Origin: a virus
Strand: one strand, 5' to 3'
Virus record (IMG/VR): IMGVR_UViG_3300046543_000401
Span: 1-45,236 of that record
Length of the DNA: 45,236 nt
Both the position numbers and the translations under genes were made by a program. Positions 31,261 to 37,490 of this stretch are shown here, one piece after another (the stretch's first letter is position 1; each line of letters begins with the position of its first letter). The notes beneath the pieces are model-generated. The model saw only the letters and a list, made by a program, of their open reading frames with translations, was not told the origin of the DNA and made no database searches.

Positions 31261-32686
31261 GATACGGCTCCCCGAATGTCGCCGTCGGTCCGTTGAACGT
31301 GAAATGATCGGTGCCGGGCTCGCCGTCCCGCACCTTGCGCCAGATGATCTCGGCACGGCCGGCACACTGGTTCTTGCGGTCCTGCCACGTTGCAGCACGC
31401 TCGGCGAACTTTGCCTGCGAATCACCGTCGCGCATCGTCGGCTCGCCCTCGAGGTAGTATTCTTCGCGGTAGACGAAGCCGACGGCGTATGCGTCCTGCT
31501 CGATCGCGCCGGCCTGGCGAAGATCCGCAAGCGTCGGCCGCTTGTCTTCCCGCCCTTCGACGCCGCGATTCAATTGGGCCAGCAACAGCACCGGGCACGC
31601 ACAGTCCTTGGCGAGCTGCAGCATGGTGGCGGACGCCCGCTCTACGGCCCACGTGCCGCCGTGCTTGGCGTCGCCATCGTCCGCGCGCATCAGGTTGAGA
31701 TGATCCACCATGATGAGGCCGAGGCCATGCTTGCGGCGATGCGTGCGCGCCTGTGCGGCGATCTGCGCCGGGGTGCGGCCTGCCGTGTCATCGATGTCCA
31801 AGGGCAGCCCAGCAAGCTCCTGGCGCCCGCGTACGATGGCATCGGCTTGCAGGATATCCACGCTACCATCCTTGAACGCCGTGATGGGCACGCCGGCGAT
31901 GGTAGCCAGCGATCGGCGGGCGAGCTGCTCGGCGGACATCTCCAGCGATAGCTCGAGCACGCGAACACCGGCACGCGCCACGTTGACGGCGATCTGGTGA
32001 CCGATCGAGCTCTTGCCCATGCCAGGCCTGCCGCCGAGCACATACACGAGGCCCGGCTCAAGCCCGCCCAGCCGATGGTCGAGGCGCCGGAATCCGGTGG
32101 AGATGCCGGCGGTCTTGCCGAGGCGGGCACGCTCCATCGACGCCAGCGCCGCGTCCATCGCCTGATCGTGCGAGACGACGCGCGCACCGTGCATGATGGA
32201 CGAGGTGGCCTCGATCGCCAGCAGCGCTTCCGCGACAATGGCATCGACATCCTGGCCAGGATCCGTACCGAACGCCCGGTTGCATAGCTGCTCGGCCGCC
32301 TCGATCAATTGCCGACGTCGCCACGTGTCGTGGATCACACGGCCATACTCGGTGACGTCGATGAAGCCGATCATGGCGGTGAGCAGGTGCGCCAGATACG
32401 TGGTGCCGCCGACCTCATCGAGCACGCACGAGTTCTCAAATTCGTTCTTCAGCGTTACGGCATCGGTCACATGGCCGGCGGTGATGCGCCTCGATATCGC
32501 CTGGTAGATGCGACCATTGATCGGATCGGCGAAATGCTCGTCGCGCAGGAATTCAGCAACGCGATCGTGCGCGCGGTTGTTGTGCAGGATGGCGCCGAGG
32601 AGCGCCTGCTCTGCCTGAAGATTGCTCGGAGGCAGACGCTGCGAAACGCCATCGAGGGGCCACCGGGGGGCGTGGTCATCCGGCAT
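31253..32686 (-). CDS. dnaB: Replicative DNA helicase (DnaB family)
   Basis: A 477-residue helicase. The N-terminal domain begins PSNLQAEQALLGAILHNNRA. The RecA-like domain has Walker A GGRPGMGKSS (residues 218-227), Walker B LIMVDHLNLMR (324-334) and the late DLRQAGAIEQDAYAVGFVYR motif with the arginine finger region. It unwinds the phage replication fork. It overlaps the loader-like gene downstream and a small gene upstream. Confidence 0.94.
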   Translation of the reverse strand: MPDDHAPRWPLDGVSQRLPPSNLQAEQALLGAILHNNRAHDRVAEFLRDEHFADPINGRIYQAISRRITAGHVTDAVTLKNEFENSCVLDEVGGTTYLAHLLTAMIGFIDVTEYGRVIHDTWRRRQLIEAAEQLCNRAFGTDPGQDVDAIVAEALLAIEATSSIMHGARVVSHDQAMDAALASMERARLGKTAGISTGFRRLDHRLGGLEPGLVYVLGGRPGMGKSSIGHQIAVNVARAGVRVLELSLEMSAEQLARRSLATIAGVPITAFKDGSVDILQADAIVRGRQELAGLPLDIDDTAGRTPAQIAAQARTHRRKHGLGLIMVDHLNLMRADDGDAKHGGTWAVERASATMLQLAKDCACPVLLLAQLNRGVEGREDKRPTLADLRQAGAIEQDAYAVGFVYREEYYLEGEPTMRDGDSQAKFAERAATWQDRKNQCAGRAEIIWRKVRDGEPGTDHFTFNGPTATFGEPYHG

Positions 32687-32843
32687 CGGGATCCCCCAGC
32701 TCGAGCATCTTGAGCAACACCTCGGCCGTAACCAGCGCCTCGATCCTCGCGGTTTGCCGGTCCATGGCGATCATGCGGCGGAACTCGGCGAGCATGTCCT
32801 GCCGCGCACGATCGAAGTCTTCGGCGACGACGCTGGCGCTCAT
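32676..32843 (-). CDS. Small helical hypothetical protein
   Basis: A 55-residue protein from ATG 32843, whose ATGA overlaps the zinc-ribbon gene. Mostly one long amphipathic helix (ARQDMLAEFRRMIAMDRQTA). The stop overlaps the DnaB start. Likely translated by coupling; unknown role. Confidence 0.55.
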   Translation of the reverse strand: MSASVVAEDFDRARQDMLAEFRRMIAMDRQTARIEALVTAEVLLKMLELGDPDAG

Positions 32844-33013
32844 CGCTGGCACCCCGCGCACTTGAAGGGCGAGCTCGCGCTGCCGTCGTCGAGCGTGAAG
32901 CGGTAGCCAACGCAATTCGTGACGCATTTTATGCAGATCCTATGCGGATCATGCGTGCACGCCGGCGGTTTATGCGCCCAGGACATACACATCAGGCACA
33001 GGAAGTCCGTCAT
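32840..33013 (-). CDS. Cysteine-rich zinc-ribbon-like small protein
   Basis: A 57-residue protein found by translating the gap: MTDFLCLMCMSWAHKPPACT, then RICIKCVTNCVG and a closing SPFKCAGCQR. Four CxxC-type pairs suggest one or two zinc-binding ribbons. ATGA overlaps on both sides (33010-33013 and 32840-32843) tie it into the replication operon. Unknown function, possibly nucleic-acid binding. Confidence 0.6.
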   Translation of the reverse strand: MTDFLCLMCMSWAHKPPACTHDPHRICIKCVTNCVGYRFTLDDGSASSPFKCAGCQR

Positions 33014-33306
33014 GGCGCCGCCTCGGCGGGAATTGCGGGGGGCGGATTCGAACCGCCGACCTTCAGCTTATGAGGCTGACGAGCTACCGGACTGCTCCAC
33101 CGCCGCATCACGCACTTCAAACACCGACCAACGACCGGCTGCTCGCGCTTCAGCAGAACCACCTCGCGCACCTCGACCGAACCGGGATTGAAGCACATGG
33201 GCTGATCACTGCCGCACGCACAGCGCAGGCTGGCCAATTGCCCGAGCCAGGCACGGAACGCCTCGACTTCGGCGCGATCGGAAGCAGTGACGCGGGGGCG
33301 CTTCAT
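33010..33306 (-). CDS. Small Cys-containing protein whose 3' end overlaps a tRNA gene
   Basis: A 98-residue reading from ATG 33306. The first part (TASDRAEVEAFRAWLGQLAS, CACGSDQPMCFN, VGRCLKCVMRRW) has a CxC and a CxxC, likely zinc-binding. From about residue 67 the same bases form a tRNA gene on the same strand, and the translation there (VGGSNPPPA) is the usual by-product of a tRNA T-arm. The stop still makes an ATGA overlap with the next gene, so the reading may be genuine to its end. Confidence 0.5.
   Translation of the reverse strand: MKRPRVTASDRAEVEAFRAWLGQLASLRCACGSDQPMCFNPGSVEVREVVLLKREQPVVGRCLKCVMRRWSSPVARQPHKLKVGGSNPPPAIPAEAAP
33033..33107 (-). tRNA. tRNA-Met (CAT anticodon), slightly irregular
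   Basis: Folding on the minus strand gives D arm GAGC/GCTC with loop AGTCCGGTA, anticodon arm TCAGC-CTCATAA-GCTGA, variable AGGTC and T arm GGCGG-TTCGAAT-CCGCC. The acceptor TGCGGGG pairs fully with CCCCGCA if one extra C in the 5' strand is bulged; discriminator A, no encoded CCA. The stem lacks the three G:C pairs of initiator tRNA, so it is elongator-like or Ile2-like. The bulge may mark a decaying gene. Confidence 0.8.
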
Positions 33307-33827
33307 ACCGCCAGCCCCGCGACCCGAGCCGGCCGCACCTCGATCAGCAACCGCGGCTGATCGCTGTACCGCTTCCAGCACGCCGCATCCGTCACCTGGG
33401 CGTCGTCACGCCACACAATGCCGGTGAGCGCATCGCCACAGTTCTTGGCAAGGTTGTCGAAGTCTGGCTTGCCAGTGGGCAGCAGGAAGCCCGTGCGCGC
33501 CATCAGCTGCTTGCTCTTCGACCACGAGCGCGGGATCGGCATGTAGGCGCACAGACGCAGGTCGATGGGCCCTTCAATCGGTGGCCGCCCCTCCATCGCA
33601 CGCTGGGCGAACATCTTCATGGCGCCCTGTTCCGAGCGCGTCTGGGCCGGTGTGAAGCTGGACACGAACTGCTTGCCGGCGCTGGTGCGCGCGATCCTGT
33701 GCCCGGCCCGCTGCCACGCCTTGGGCACACCAGGCACCAGGATACGTACCACCGGTGCGATGACGTTCCCGCCGTCCTCGGTCAAGCGGTCGGCTGCTGG
33801 CAAAAGGGCGCTGCCGCCGATACGCAT
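33303..33827 (-). CDS. rusA: RusA-type Holliday junction resolvase
   Basis: A 174-residue protein with the RusA core: VRILVPGVPKAWQRAGHRIA at the start, LRLCAYMPIPRSWSKSK, then GKPDFDNLAKNCGDALTGIV followed by WRDDAQV. Acidic residues at about 122, 124, 132 and 141/142 fit the metal-binding set. It resolves branched DNA before packaging. ATG 33827 is used; a GTG at 33839 is an alternative. Its stop overlaps the next ATG by 4 bases. Confidence 0.85.
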   Translation of the reverse strand: MRIGGSALLPAADRLTEDGGNVIAPVVRILVPGVPKAWQRAGHRIARTSAGKQFVSSFTPAQTRSEQGAMKMFAQRAMEGRPPIEGPIDLRLCAYMPIPRSWSKSKQLMARTGFLLPTGKPDFDNLAKNCGDALTGIVWRDDAQVTDAACWKRYSDQPRLLIEVRPARVAGLAV

Positions 33828-33841
33828 GGAAGTGCCCACGG

Positions 33842-34429
33842 CTACTGGATGACGGCTGGGGGTTCGCTGGGCATCATCTCCGAGGCGATCGCCGCCTGGC
33901 CAAGCAGCCAAGCGCGATCCCACGTGTCGTGTATTTCAGATCCAGGCCGGTGCGGGTTGCTGTCGCGCGGTGCACCTTCGCGGCCACTGAACGCACCATC
34001 GTCATAGGCGCGATCGATCGTCATCTGATGCGCCTCGTTGCGGGTCGGCTCCTCGACGTCGAGGCGGGCCAGCAGCTTCTCTTTGATGTTCGGGATGACG
34101 CCGGACAGGTCGAGCATCTTCAGCTCCTCGCGGATCTGCAGCACGAGCACGTCGTGATCCTCGAATCGCAGCGCGAGCGATCGCGTTATGGCATCGGTAT
34201 CCACGCCGGCTTTCTTCGCGTCCTTGAGGACGGCTCGGTATTCGCCGTTCTTCGTCTTCGCCGTGGCCTGTGCTGACTCAAGGCCGATCTTCGCGATGAG
34301 CGCCTTGCGGTAATAGTCGCGCTTGGTCTCGTCGGTGCAGTTAGAGCCGCCATCGTCGTCGATCTCGGGCTCCGGTGTTGGCTCTGGCTCCTCGATCGGT
34401 TGTCCGTTCGCCTTCGCTTTCTTTGCCAC
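33842..34429 (-). CDS. Hypothetical protein with ribosome-modulation-factor-like C-terminus
   Basis: A 195-residue protein: acidic Pro-rich N-terminus, a helical middle (ETKRDYYRKALIAKIGLESA; NGEYRAVLKDAKKAGVDTDA), and a C-terminal AYDDGAFSGREGAPRDSNPH... DTWDRAWLLGQA. The pattern of Gly-containing helix, NP, then W-x-x-x-W/L-x-G resembles the RMF/CrpP fold. The middle is reminiscent of small alphaproteobacterial DNA-associated helical proteins. Role unknown. Confidence 0.55.
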   Translation of the reverse strand: MAKKAKANGQPIEEPEPTPEPEIDDDGGSNCTDETKRDYYRKALIAKIGLESAQATAKTKNGEYRAVLKDAKKAGVDTDAITRSLALRFEDHDVLVLQIREELKMLDLSGVIPNIKEKLLARLDVEEPTRNEAHQMTIDRAYDDGAFSGREGAPRDSNPHRPGSEIHDTWDRAWLLGQAAIASEMMPSEPPAVIQ

Positions 34430-34450
34430 GTTGTCCCCCTCGTGGATTGT

Positions 34451-34633
34451 TCAGTCTGATCCGGTAGCCTTTAGCGCGGCGTTGATGTGTTGTTCGGAGC
34501 ACGCAACTATCAATCGCCCCGCGCCGTTCGCCTGCATCCACCAGCCGTCGGGCGCGGAAGGTCGGCCCAGCCGCACCACCGCCAGCGTGGTCTGTGGGCA
34601 GTTCGGCGCGTCGCAGCTCAATAAAACGCTCAT
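34451..34633 (-). CDS. Small hypothetical protein
   Basis: A 60-residue protein with LLSCDAPNCPQTTLAVVRLG (CxxxxC) and GWWMQANGAGRLIVACSEQH. Probably a tiny zinc-binding fold. The ATG at 34633 overlaps the stop of an 18-codon membrane peptide as ATGA. Unknown function. Confidence 0.5.
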   Translation of the reverse strand: MSVLLSCDAPNCPQTTLAVVRLGRPSAPDGWWMQANGAGRLIVACSEQHINAALKATGSD

Positions 34634-34686
34634 GACACGGCCGCGATGAGCAGGATCAGCAGGGCGAGGATGGGCCAGATTTTCAT
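34630..34686 (-). CDS. 18-residue hydrophobic peptide
   Basis: ATG 34686 to TGA 34630 encodes MKIWPILALLILLIAAVS, a single predicted transmembrane helix with almost no flanks. Its ATGA overlap with the following gene suggests real, coupled translation. It could be a leader or a membrane toxin/lysis-timing peptide. Too short to prove. Confidence 0.35.
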   Translation of the reverse strand: MKIWPILALLILLIAAVS

Positions 34687-34714
34687 GGCTGCTGGCCTTT
34701 ACTCATGCTGCCGG

Positions 34715-34831
34715 CTAACGCTTTGCCATCTGGCGGCTCTCGCCTCCCAGCGCAGCGCAGCACGGCGCCAGCGGTTCGCCCGTCTTTGGCAAAATGCCTG
34801 CATCCAGAGGGCGAAGATCTCTCTCACTCAT
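34715..34831 (-). CDS. Tiny hypothetical protein
   Basis: A 38-codon reading from ATG 34831 (MSERDLRPLDAGILPKTGEP), overlapping the end of the HTH-like gene by 8 bases. Coupled translation is plausible; no family recognised. Confidence 0.35.
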   Translation of the reverse strand: MSERDLRPLDAGILPKTGEPLAPCCAALGGESRQMAKR

Positions 34832-35156
34832 CGTCCCCCACCCATTCTCGTTCCAACTCCACGAGTTCCGCGTGGAGCGCTTCACGTCGCTTCCGCTTCC
34901 AGTTGCGACGCCATTCCCTAAGCGTGTCGGCTTCCTGTGCTGGCACCAGACGCACCTGCTCGTACCAGTAGCCACGGGCCCGCGCATACGGAATGTTGAG
35001 CTGCTGCGCAGCGCGACGGATAGCGGCCACAACCGGCTCTCCGGACTTCGCCGGTAACGCCGCCTCGCGAACGATGTCGTGCATTTCTTTTGCCGCGTAT
35101 GGCTTATTCGAATCCTCAACCTGATTTTTCGAGCGGCCGAACGGACTTTTTGACAC
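34824..35156 (-). CDS. Basic early protein, possible DNA-binding
   Basis: A 110-residue protein. I prefer GTG 35156, which has AAGGAG 8 bases upstream, over an in-frame ATG at 35210 with a weak site. The centre AAIRRAAQQLNIPYARARGY WYEQV reads like a helix-turn-helix with a recognition helix, and the C-terminus REWRRNWKRKRREALHAELV is strongly basic. The ribosome site lies within the stem at 35165-35193, so translation may be structure-controlled. Confidence 0.55.
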   Translation of the reverse strand: MSKSPFGRSKNQVEDSNKPYAAKEMHDIVREAALPAKSGEPVVAAIRRAAQQLNIPYARARGYWYEQVRLVPAQEADTLREWRRNWKRKRREALHAELVELEREWVGDDE

Positions 35157-35164
35157 GTAGAATT

Positions 35165-35193
35165 CTCCTTCGCCGATGCTGTTGGCGAAGGAG
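35165..35193 (-). promoter_or_regulatory. Perfect 10-bp inverted repeat over a ribosome-binding site
   Basis: CTCCTTCGCC at 35165-35174 pairs with GGCGAAGGAG at 35184-35193 across a 9-base loop. On the minus strand the 3' arm ends in GGCGAAGGAG directly before GTG 35156, so the hairpin hides the AAGGAG. It lacks a following T-run, so it is not a typical terminator; it could equally be a protein operator. Confidence 0.55.
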
Positions 35194-35314
35194 GCATTGA
35201 CTACACCCATGAGGCACCCGCCCTAGGCGATATGCCCGGAATGAAGGACGTGAACGAACCCGCGCCTTGCTGCCAGGCGTCCGCGCAGGTTCGATGAGGT
35301 AATGGAGATCCGTT

Positions 35315-35806
35315 ATGAGCGAACGAAATCTGCTCGACCCCGAATACCAGCGGCAACTCTTGGTCGAGATGAGGGCCGCTTATCCCAGCCGGATTGTCCC
35401 AAACAATCCGACCGATGACGATCGAGACAAGGCCGTGGCAAACCTCCGATATCTCGAAGGCCATGGCCTTTGTGTTTCCGGAGTCCTGGTCGGCCTCGAC
35501 GGCCACATCGTGTTCAGCGGAAGCGAGATCACTCCGAAGGGTTTCGACTTCCTGGATGAAACCGGCGGCCTGTCTGCGGTCCTGGACGTTGTCGTCGTGA
35601 AGATCCACGCAGACAGTATCCGCGACCTGATCGCCGCCAAGGTGGACGAGACGCCCATGCCTGCAGAGGAGAAGTCCGCGATCAGGAAACATCTCGCGAC
35701 CCTCCCCGAAGCGGCCCTTCGAGTAGCGACCACGGATCTTGTTCAGACCGGGCTTCGCCATCTTCCGGACGCGGCGCACTGGCTTCGTACACTCGCCGGC
35801 CTTTGA
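35315..35806 (+). CDS. Lone plus-strand gene, winged-helix-like moron candidate
   Basis: A 163-residue protein encoded opposite to the surrounding early genes. NLRYLEGHGLCVSGVLVGLD then SEITPKGFDFLDETGGLSAV resembles a winged-helix (the I-T-x-x-G-x-x-F-L motif), and a helical half with RKHLATLPEAALRVATTDLV follows. A GGAG precedes ATG 35315. Gene position beside the immunity region and reversed orientation suggest expression in the prophage (immunity, exclusion or conversion). Similar proteins occur in other prophages without assigned function, from memory. Confidence 0.7.
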   Translation: MSERNLLDPEYQRQLLVEMRAAYPSRIVPNNPTDDDRDKAVANLRYLEGHGLCVSGVLVGLDGHIVFSGSEITPKGFDFLDETGGLSAVLDVVVVKIHADSIRDLIAAKVDETPMPAEEKSAIRKHLATLPEAALRVATTDLVQTGLRHLPDAAHWLRTLAGL

Positions 35807-36011
35807 TGTCGGCCACGCGGACGAAGCGCAGGCGTTGACCGCCGAGAAACGCAACCGGGCAGAAAAACTCGTGCGGCATGCCCGGAAGGTCGGTGGCGAT
35901 ACGGAGCGCCGAGACATCGCCGAGCCAGTCGAACCAGCAGTCCGTGACTCTCAAGAGCTCGGGCGTTTCGCGGCGTCCGATCACGATCCGAGGGGGGGCG
36001 GTGTCGGCCAT
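35682..36011 (-). CDS. Hypothetical protein following the Cro-like gene
   Basis: A 109-residue protein from ATG 36011 (TGATG overlap with the Cro-like stop). The first 70 residues look like a compact beta fold (PELLRVTDCWFDWLGDVSAL; EFFCPVAFLGGQRLRFVRVA); the last 35 are polar. Its 3' end overlaps the convergent plus-strand gene by 125 bases, so the two may interfere with each other's expression. Confidence 0.55.
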   Translation of the reverse strand: MADTAPPRIVIGRRETPELLRVTDCWFDWLGDVSALRIATDLPGMPHEFFCPVAFLGGQRLRFVRVADIKGRRVYEASAPRPEDGEARSEQDPWSLLEGPLRGGSRDVS

Positions 36012-36232
36012 CACGCTGCCTCCGCCGGCTCGGGGGCGGAGGGCGCCTTTGAGCTCTCGCGGATGAACGCGTGGGCCTTCTCGATCGTGGCCAGGGTCAT
36101 GTTCTGGCCCTCCCGCAACCGCTGCACGAATTTCCCGTCGTTGACGGCCAGCCGGCCGAACGTCGTCTCCTTGATCCCGCGCTTTGGGAGGAAGGACTCA
36201 ATCTCCGCCAGGAGTTCGGTTTGTGCGCTCAT
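36011..36232 (-). CDS. Cro-like XRE-type DNA-binding protein
   Basis: A 73-residue protein from ATG 36232: AEIESFLPKRGIKETTFGRL, AVNDGKFVQRLREGQNMTLA then TIEKAHAFI, a small helix-turn-helix fold. It is the first gene of the leftward operon, right after a promoter that contains an operator palindrome, i.e. the position of lambda Cro. It should bind the shared operators and favour lytic growth. An in-frame ATG further upstream would put the operator inside the coding region, so it is rejected. Confidence 0.75.
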   Translation of the reverse strand: MSAQTELLAEIESFLPKRGIKETTFGRLAVNDGKFVQRLREGQNMTLATIEKAHAFIRESSKAPSAPEPAEAA

Positions 36233-36240
36233 CGCCGGAT

Positions 36241-36270
36241 AGCCTATTGGGAGGCATCCCATTAGGTCAA
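36241..36270 (-). promoter_or_regulatory. Leftward early promoter (PR-like) with embedded operator
   Basis: Minus strand TTGACC (36265-36270) and TAGGCT (36241-36246) are 18 bases apart, and operator 1 (36247-36262) fills the spacer. A repressor bound there would block RNA polymerase. Drives the Cro-like gene and the leftward operon. Confidence 0.6.
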
Positions 36271-36294
36271 GGGGCACATTGGGATACATCCCCA
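36247..36294. promoter_or_regulatory. Operators 1 and 2 (left pair of 16-bp palindromes)
   Basis: Operator 1 (36247-36262) reads TTGGGAGGCATCCCAT and operator 2 (36279-36294) reads TTGGGATACATCCCCA; consensus TTGGGANNCNTCCCAT. Their starts are 32 bp apart, about three helical turns, which suits cooperative repressor binding. They lie between the Cro-like gene and the divergent repressor gene. Confidence 0.8.
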
Positions 36295-36295
36295 C

Positions 36296-36324
36296 TGCCG
36301 CTCGGGGCGCTCGACGGCGACAAT
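36296..36324 (+). promoter_or_regulatory. Putative repressor maintenance promoter (PRM-like), leaderless
   Basis: GACAAT at 36319-36324 is a fair -10 whose start point would fall at 36331, the A of the repressor ATG. There is no ribosome-binding site upstream. The matching -35 region (36296-36301) is poor and directly abuts operator 2, as expected for repressor-activated PRM in lambda. Tentative. Confidence 0.4.
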
Positions 36325-36330
36325 CTGCCT

Positions 36331-36729
36331 ATGCGAGAGGTCAGACTTTCCGCCGACGCCGGCCTTGTCGCCCGGGAGATTCACCGACGTATGGTGGAGA
36401 AAGGACTCGGCCAGAAAGCCCTAGCTCTCAAGGCGAAGGTGAACGAAACCTACGTGCGCGATCTCTTCGTAGGCAAGTCGAAGAACCCCAAGAATGACCA
36501 GCTATCCAAAATTGCTGAGGCCCTGGGCTGCACTTTGAACGATCTAACTAACCCAGGGTGGGCCGAGGGCATCGAGGAGAGCGAGAAGACGGCTCAATCT
36601 CCCGAGGAGGTTGAGCTCCTGCGCATCTGGCGCCGTGCCGCCCCTACCGGCCGCGCCCGCATTGCTGACGCCATAGAGTCGGCGATGCTTGGCGATCTTT
36701 CGAGCATCCTCAAGGCGAAAGACGTTTGA
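36331..36729 (+). CDS. CI-like XRE repressor
   Basis: A 132-residue protein. Residues about 10-70 form an XRE/HTH_3 domain: GLGQKALALKAKVNETYVRD, LFVGKSKNPKNDQLSKIAEA, LGCTLNDLT. The C-terminal part (EEVELLRIWRRAAPTGRARI) is short and lacks the S24 peptidase of lambda CI, so induction may not use RecA-driven self-cleavage. It is divergent from the Cro-like gene and bracketed by four operators, consistent with the lysogeny repressor. Confidence 0.82.
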   Translation: MREVRLSADAGLVAREIHRRMVEKGLGQKALALKAKVNETYVRDLFVGKSKNPKNDQLSKIAEALGCTLNDLTNPGWAEGIEESEKTAQSPEEVELLRIWRRAAPTGRARIADAIESAMLGDLSSILKAKDV

Positions 36730-36749
36730 ACGCGACTGACTAAGGACCA

Positions 36750-36794
36750 ATGGGACACCTCCCAAATTAGGGTTGACGTTGGGATGCGTCCCAT
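36750..36794. promoter_or_regulatory. Operators 3 and 4 (right pair of 16-bp palindromes)
   Basis: Operator 3 (36750-36765) reads ATGGGACACCTCCCAA and operator 4 (36779-36794) reads TTGGGATGCGTCCCAT, the same consensus as the left pair. Starts are 29 bp apart. They lie between the repressor stop and the rightward operon, equivalent to lambda OL. Confidence 0.8.
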
Positions 36795-36801
36795 CTAGCG
36801 T
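36773..36801 (+). promoter_or_regulatory. Rightward early promoter (PL-like) with embedded operator
   Basis: TTGACG (36773-36778) and TAGCGT (36796-36801) are 17 bases apart, with operator 4 filling the spacer. This mirrors the leftward promoter. It would transcribe the recombination, CRISPR, xis and int genes. Confidence 0.6.
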
Positions 36802-36828
36802 GCCTCTCTCACCGGAGGCATCGGCGTC

Positions 36829-36960
36829 GTGGTTCATTGGTTTTCGCTCCCCGTTCTTGATGACGCCCGCGAGATAGCGCGCGCCGACCGGATCGTATCC
36901 GGCAATGTCGGGACGCGCCCCGGGCGTCAGGCATTCCCCGGACAGAGGGCGCGGCTGTAA
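36829..36960 (+). CDS. 43-residue first gene of the rightward operon
   Basis: GTG 36829 to TAA 36958-36960 with a GGAGG ribosome site 10 bases upstream (36814-36818). It reads VVHWFSLPVLDDAREIARAD, then RIVSGNVGTRPGRQAFPG and a basic end. Its stop overlaps the next start as TAATG, which supports real translation. Position after PL is that of an antiterminator or immunity-linked peptide, but no motif proves this. Confidence 0.5.
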   Translation: MVHWFSLPVLDDAREIARADRIVSGNVGTRPGRQAFPGQRARL

Positions 36961-37490
36961 TGGCCAAAGCGCCCGCCCCTCCGCCCCCACCGCGCTACGT
37001 CGAGCCACCCGGGCGAGAATCAAAAGCAGGGTTGCCGCGCCTCATCGCCCGGATGAGGGACATCATGCTGAGGCAACACGACAAGGGTCGCGGCGCGGCA
37101 GCGCTCCGCCTATGGGCGTTCGAGCAAATACTGGACCTTCCCGGCAGTATGGTCGACGTTTCCGGCCGGGGGCTCCTGCGCGGCGATCCAGACGAATTCC
37201 TGCGGCGCGTCGACCAGCTAGTCCGGTTCGTCCGGGACGGCACCGTGCCCGCCGGCGGGCGGCCCGACGATCCGAATGATTTCAGCCAACAGGACAAGGG
37301 CCGCGTCTCTGTCCTCCAGACCACCGATCGGCTTTTCGGCGATTCGATCGAAAAGGGCGAAGATCAGGCCCTCCCGGTTGAGCGGTTCGGGCATAACAGT
37401 TCCTCCGTTGCTGGTGTCGCAGCCGCAACGGTAGGGGGCGCGGGTAGTGGCGGCAACGTCGCTGCCCGCGTCGAGGAGCGCGCGCCGTGA
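36960..37490 (+). CDS. Hypothetical early protein, Pro-rich N-terminus
   Basis: A 176-residue protein. The first 20 residues are Pro-rich, then a helical region (LPRLIARMRDIMLRQHDKGR; LRLWAFEQILDLPGSMVDVS) and a polar C-terminus. The stop overlaps the next GTG as GTGA, and the start overlaps the previous stop, so it belongs to the coupled early operon. An antisense reading over its second half also looks protein-like but lacks such coupling. Function unknown. Confidence 0.5.
   Translation: MAKAPAPPPPPRYVEPPGRESKAGLPRLIARMRDIMLRQHDKGRGAAALRLWAFEQILDLPGSMVDVSGRGLLRGDPDEFLRRVDQLVRFVRDGTVPAGGRPDDPNDFSQQDKGRVSVLQTTDRLFGDSIEKGEDQALPVERFGHNSSSVAGVAAATVGGAGSGGNVAARVEERAP

Noticed and set aside
33033-33107. 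tRNA as the phage attachment site
   Set aside because: It is full length, about 10 kb from int and inside the replication operon, so it is unlikely to be attP.
35165-35193. Intrinsic terminator
   Set aside because: The stem is perfect but neither strand has a following T-run, and it overlaps a likely ribosome site.
35201-35917. Minus-strand reading of 238 codons
   Set aside because: Antisense to the coherent plus-strand gene 35315-35806 and overlapping the better supported 35682-36011 reading in another frame.
37218-37394. Minus-strand reading MPEPLNREGL... that looks protein-like
   Set aside because: It is antisense to a plus-strand gene tied by overlaps on both sides to its neighbours; it has no such context.
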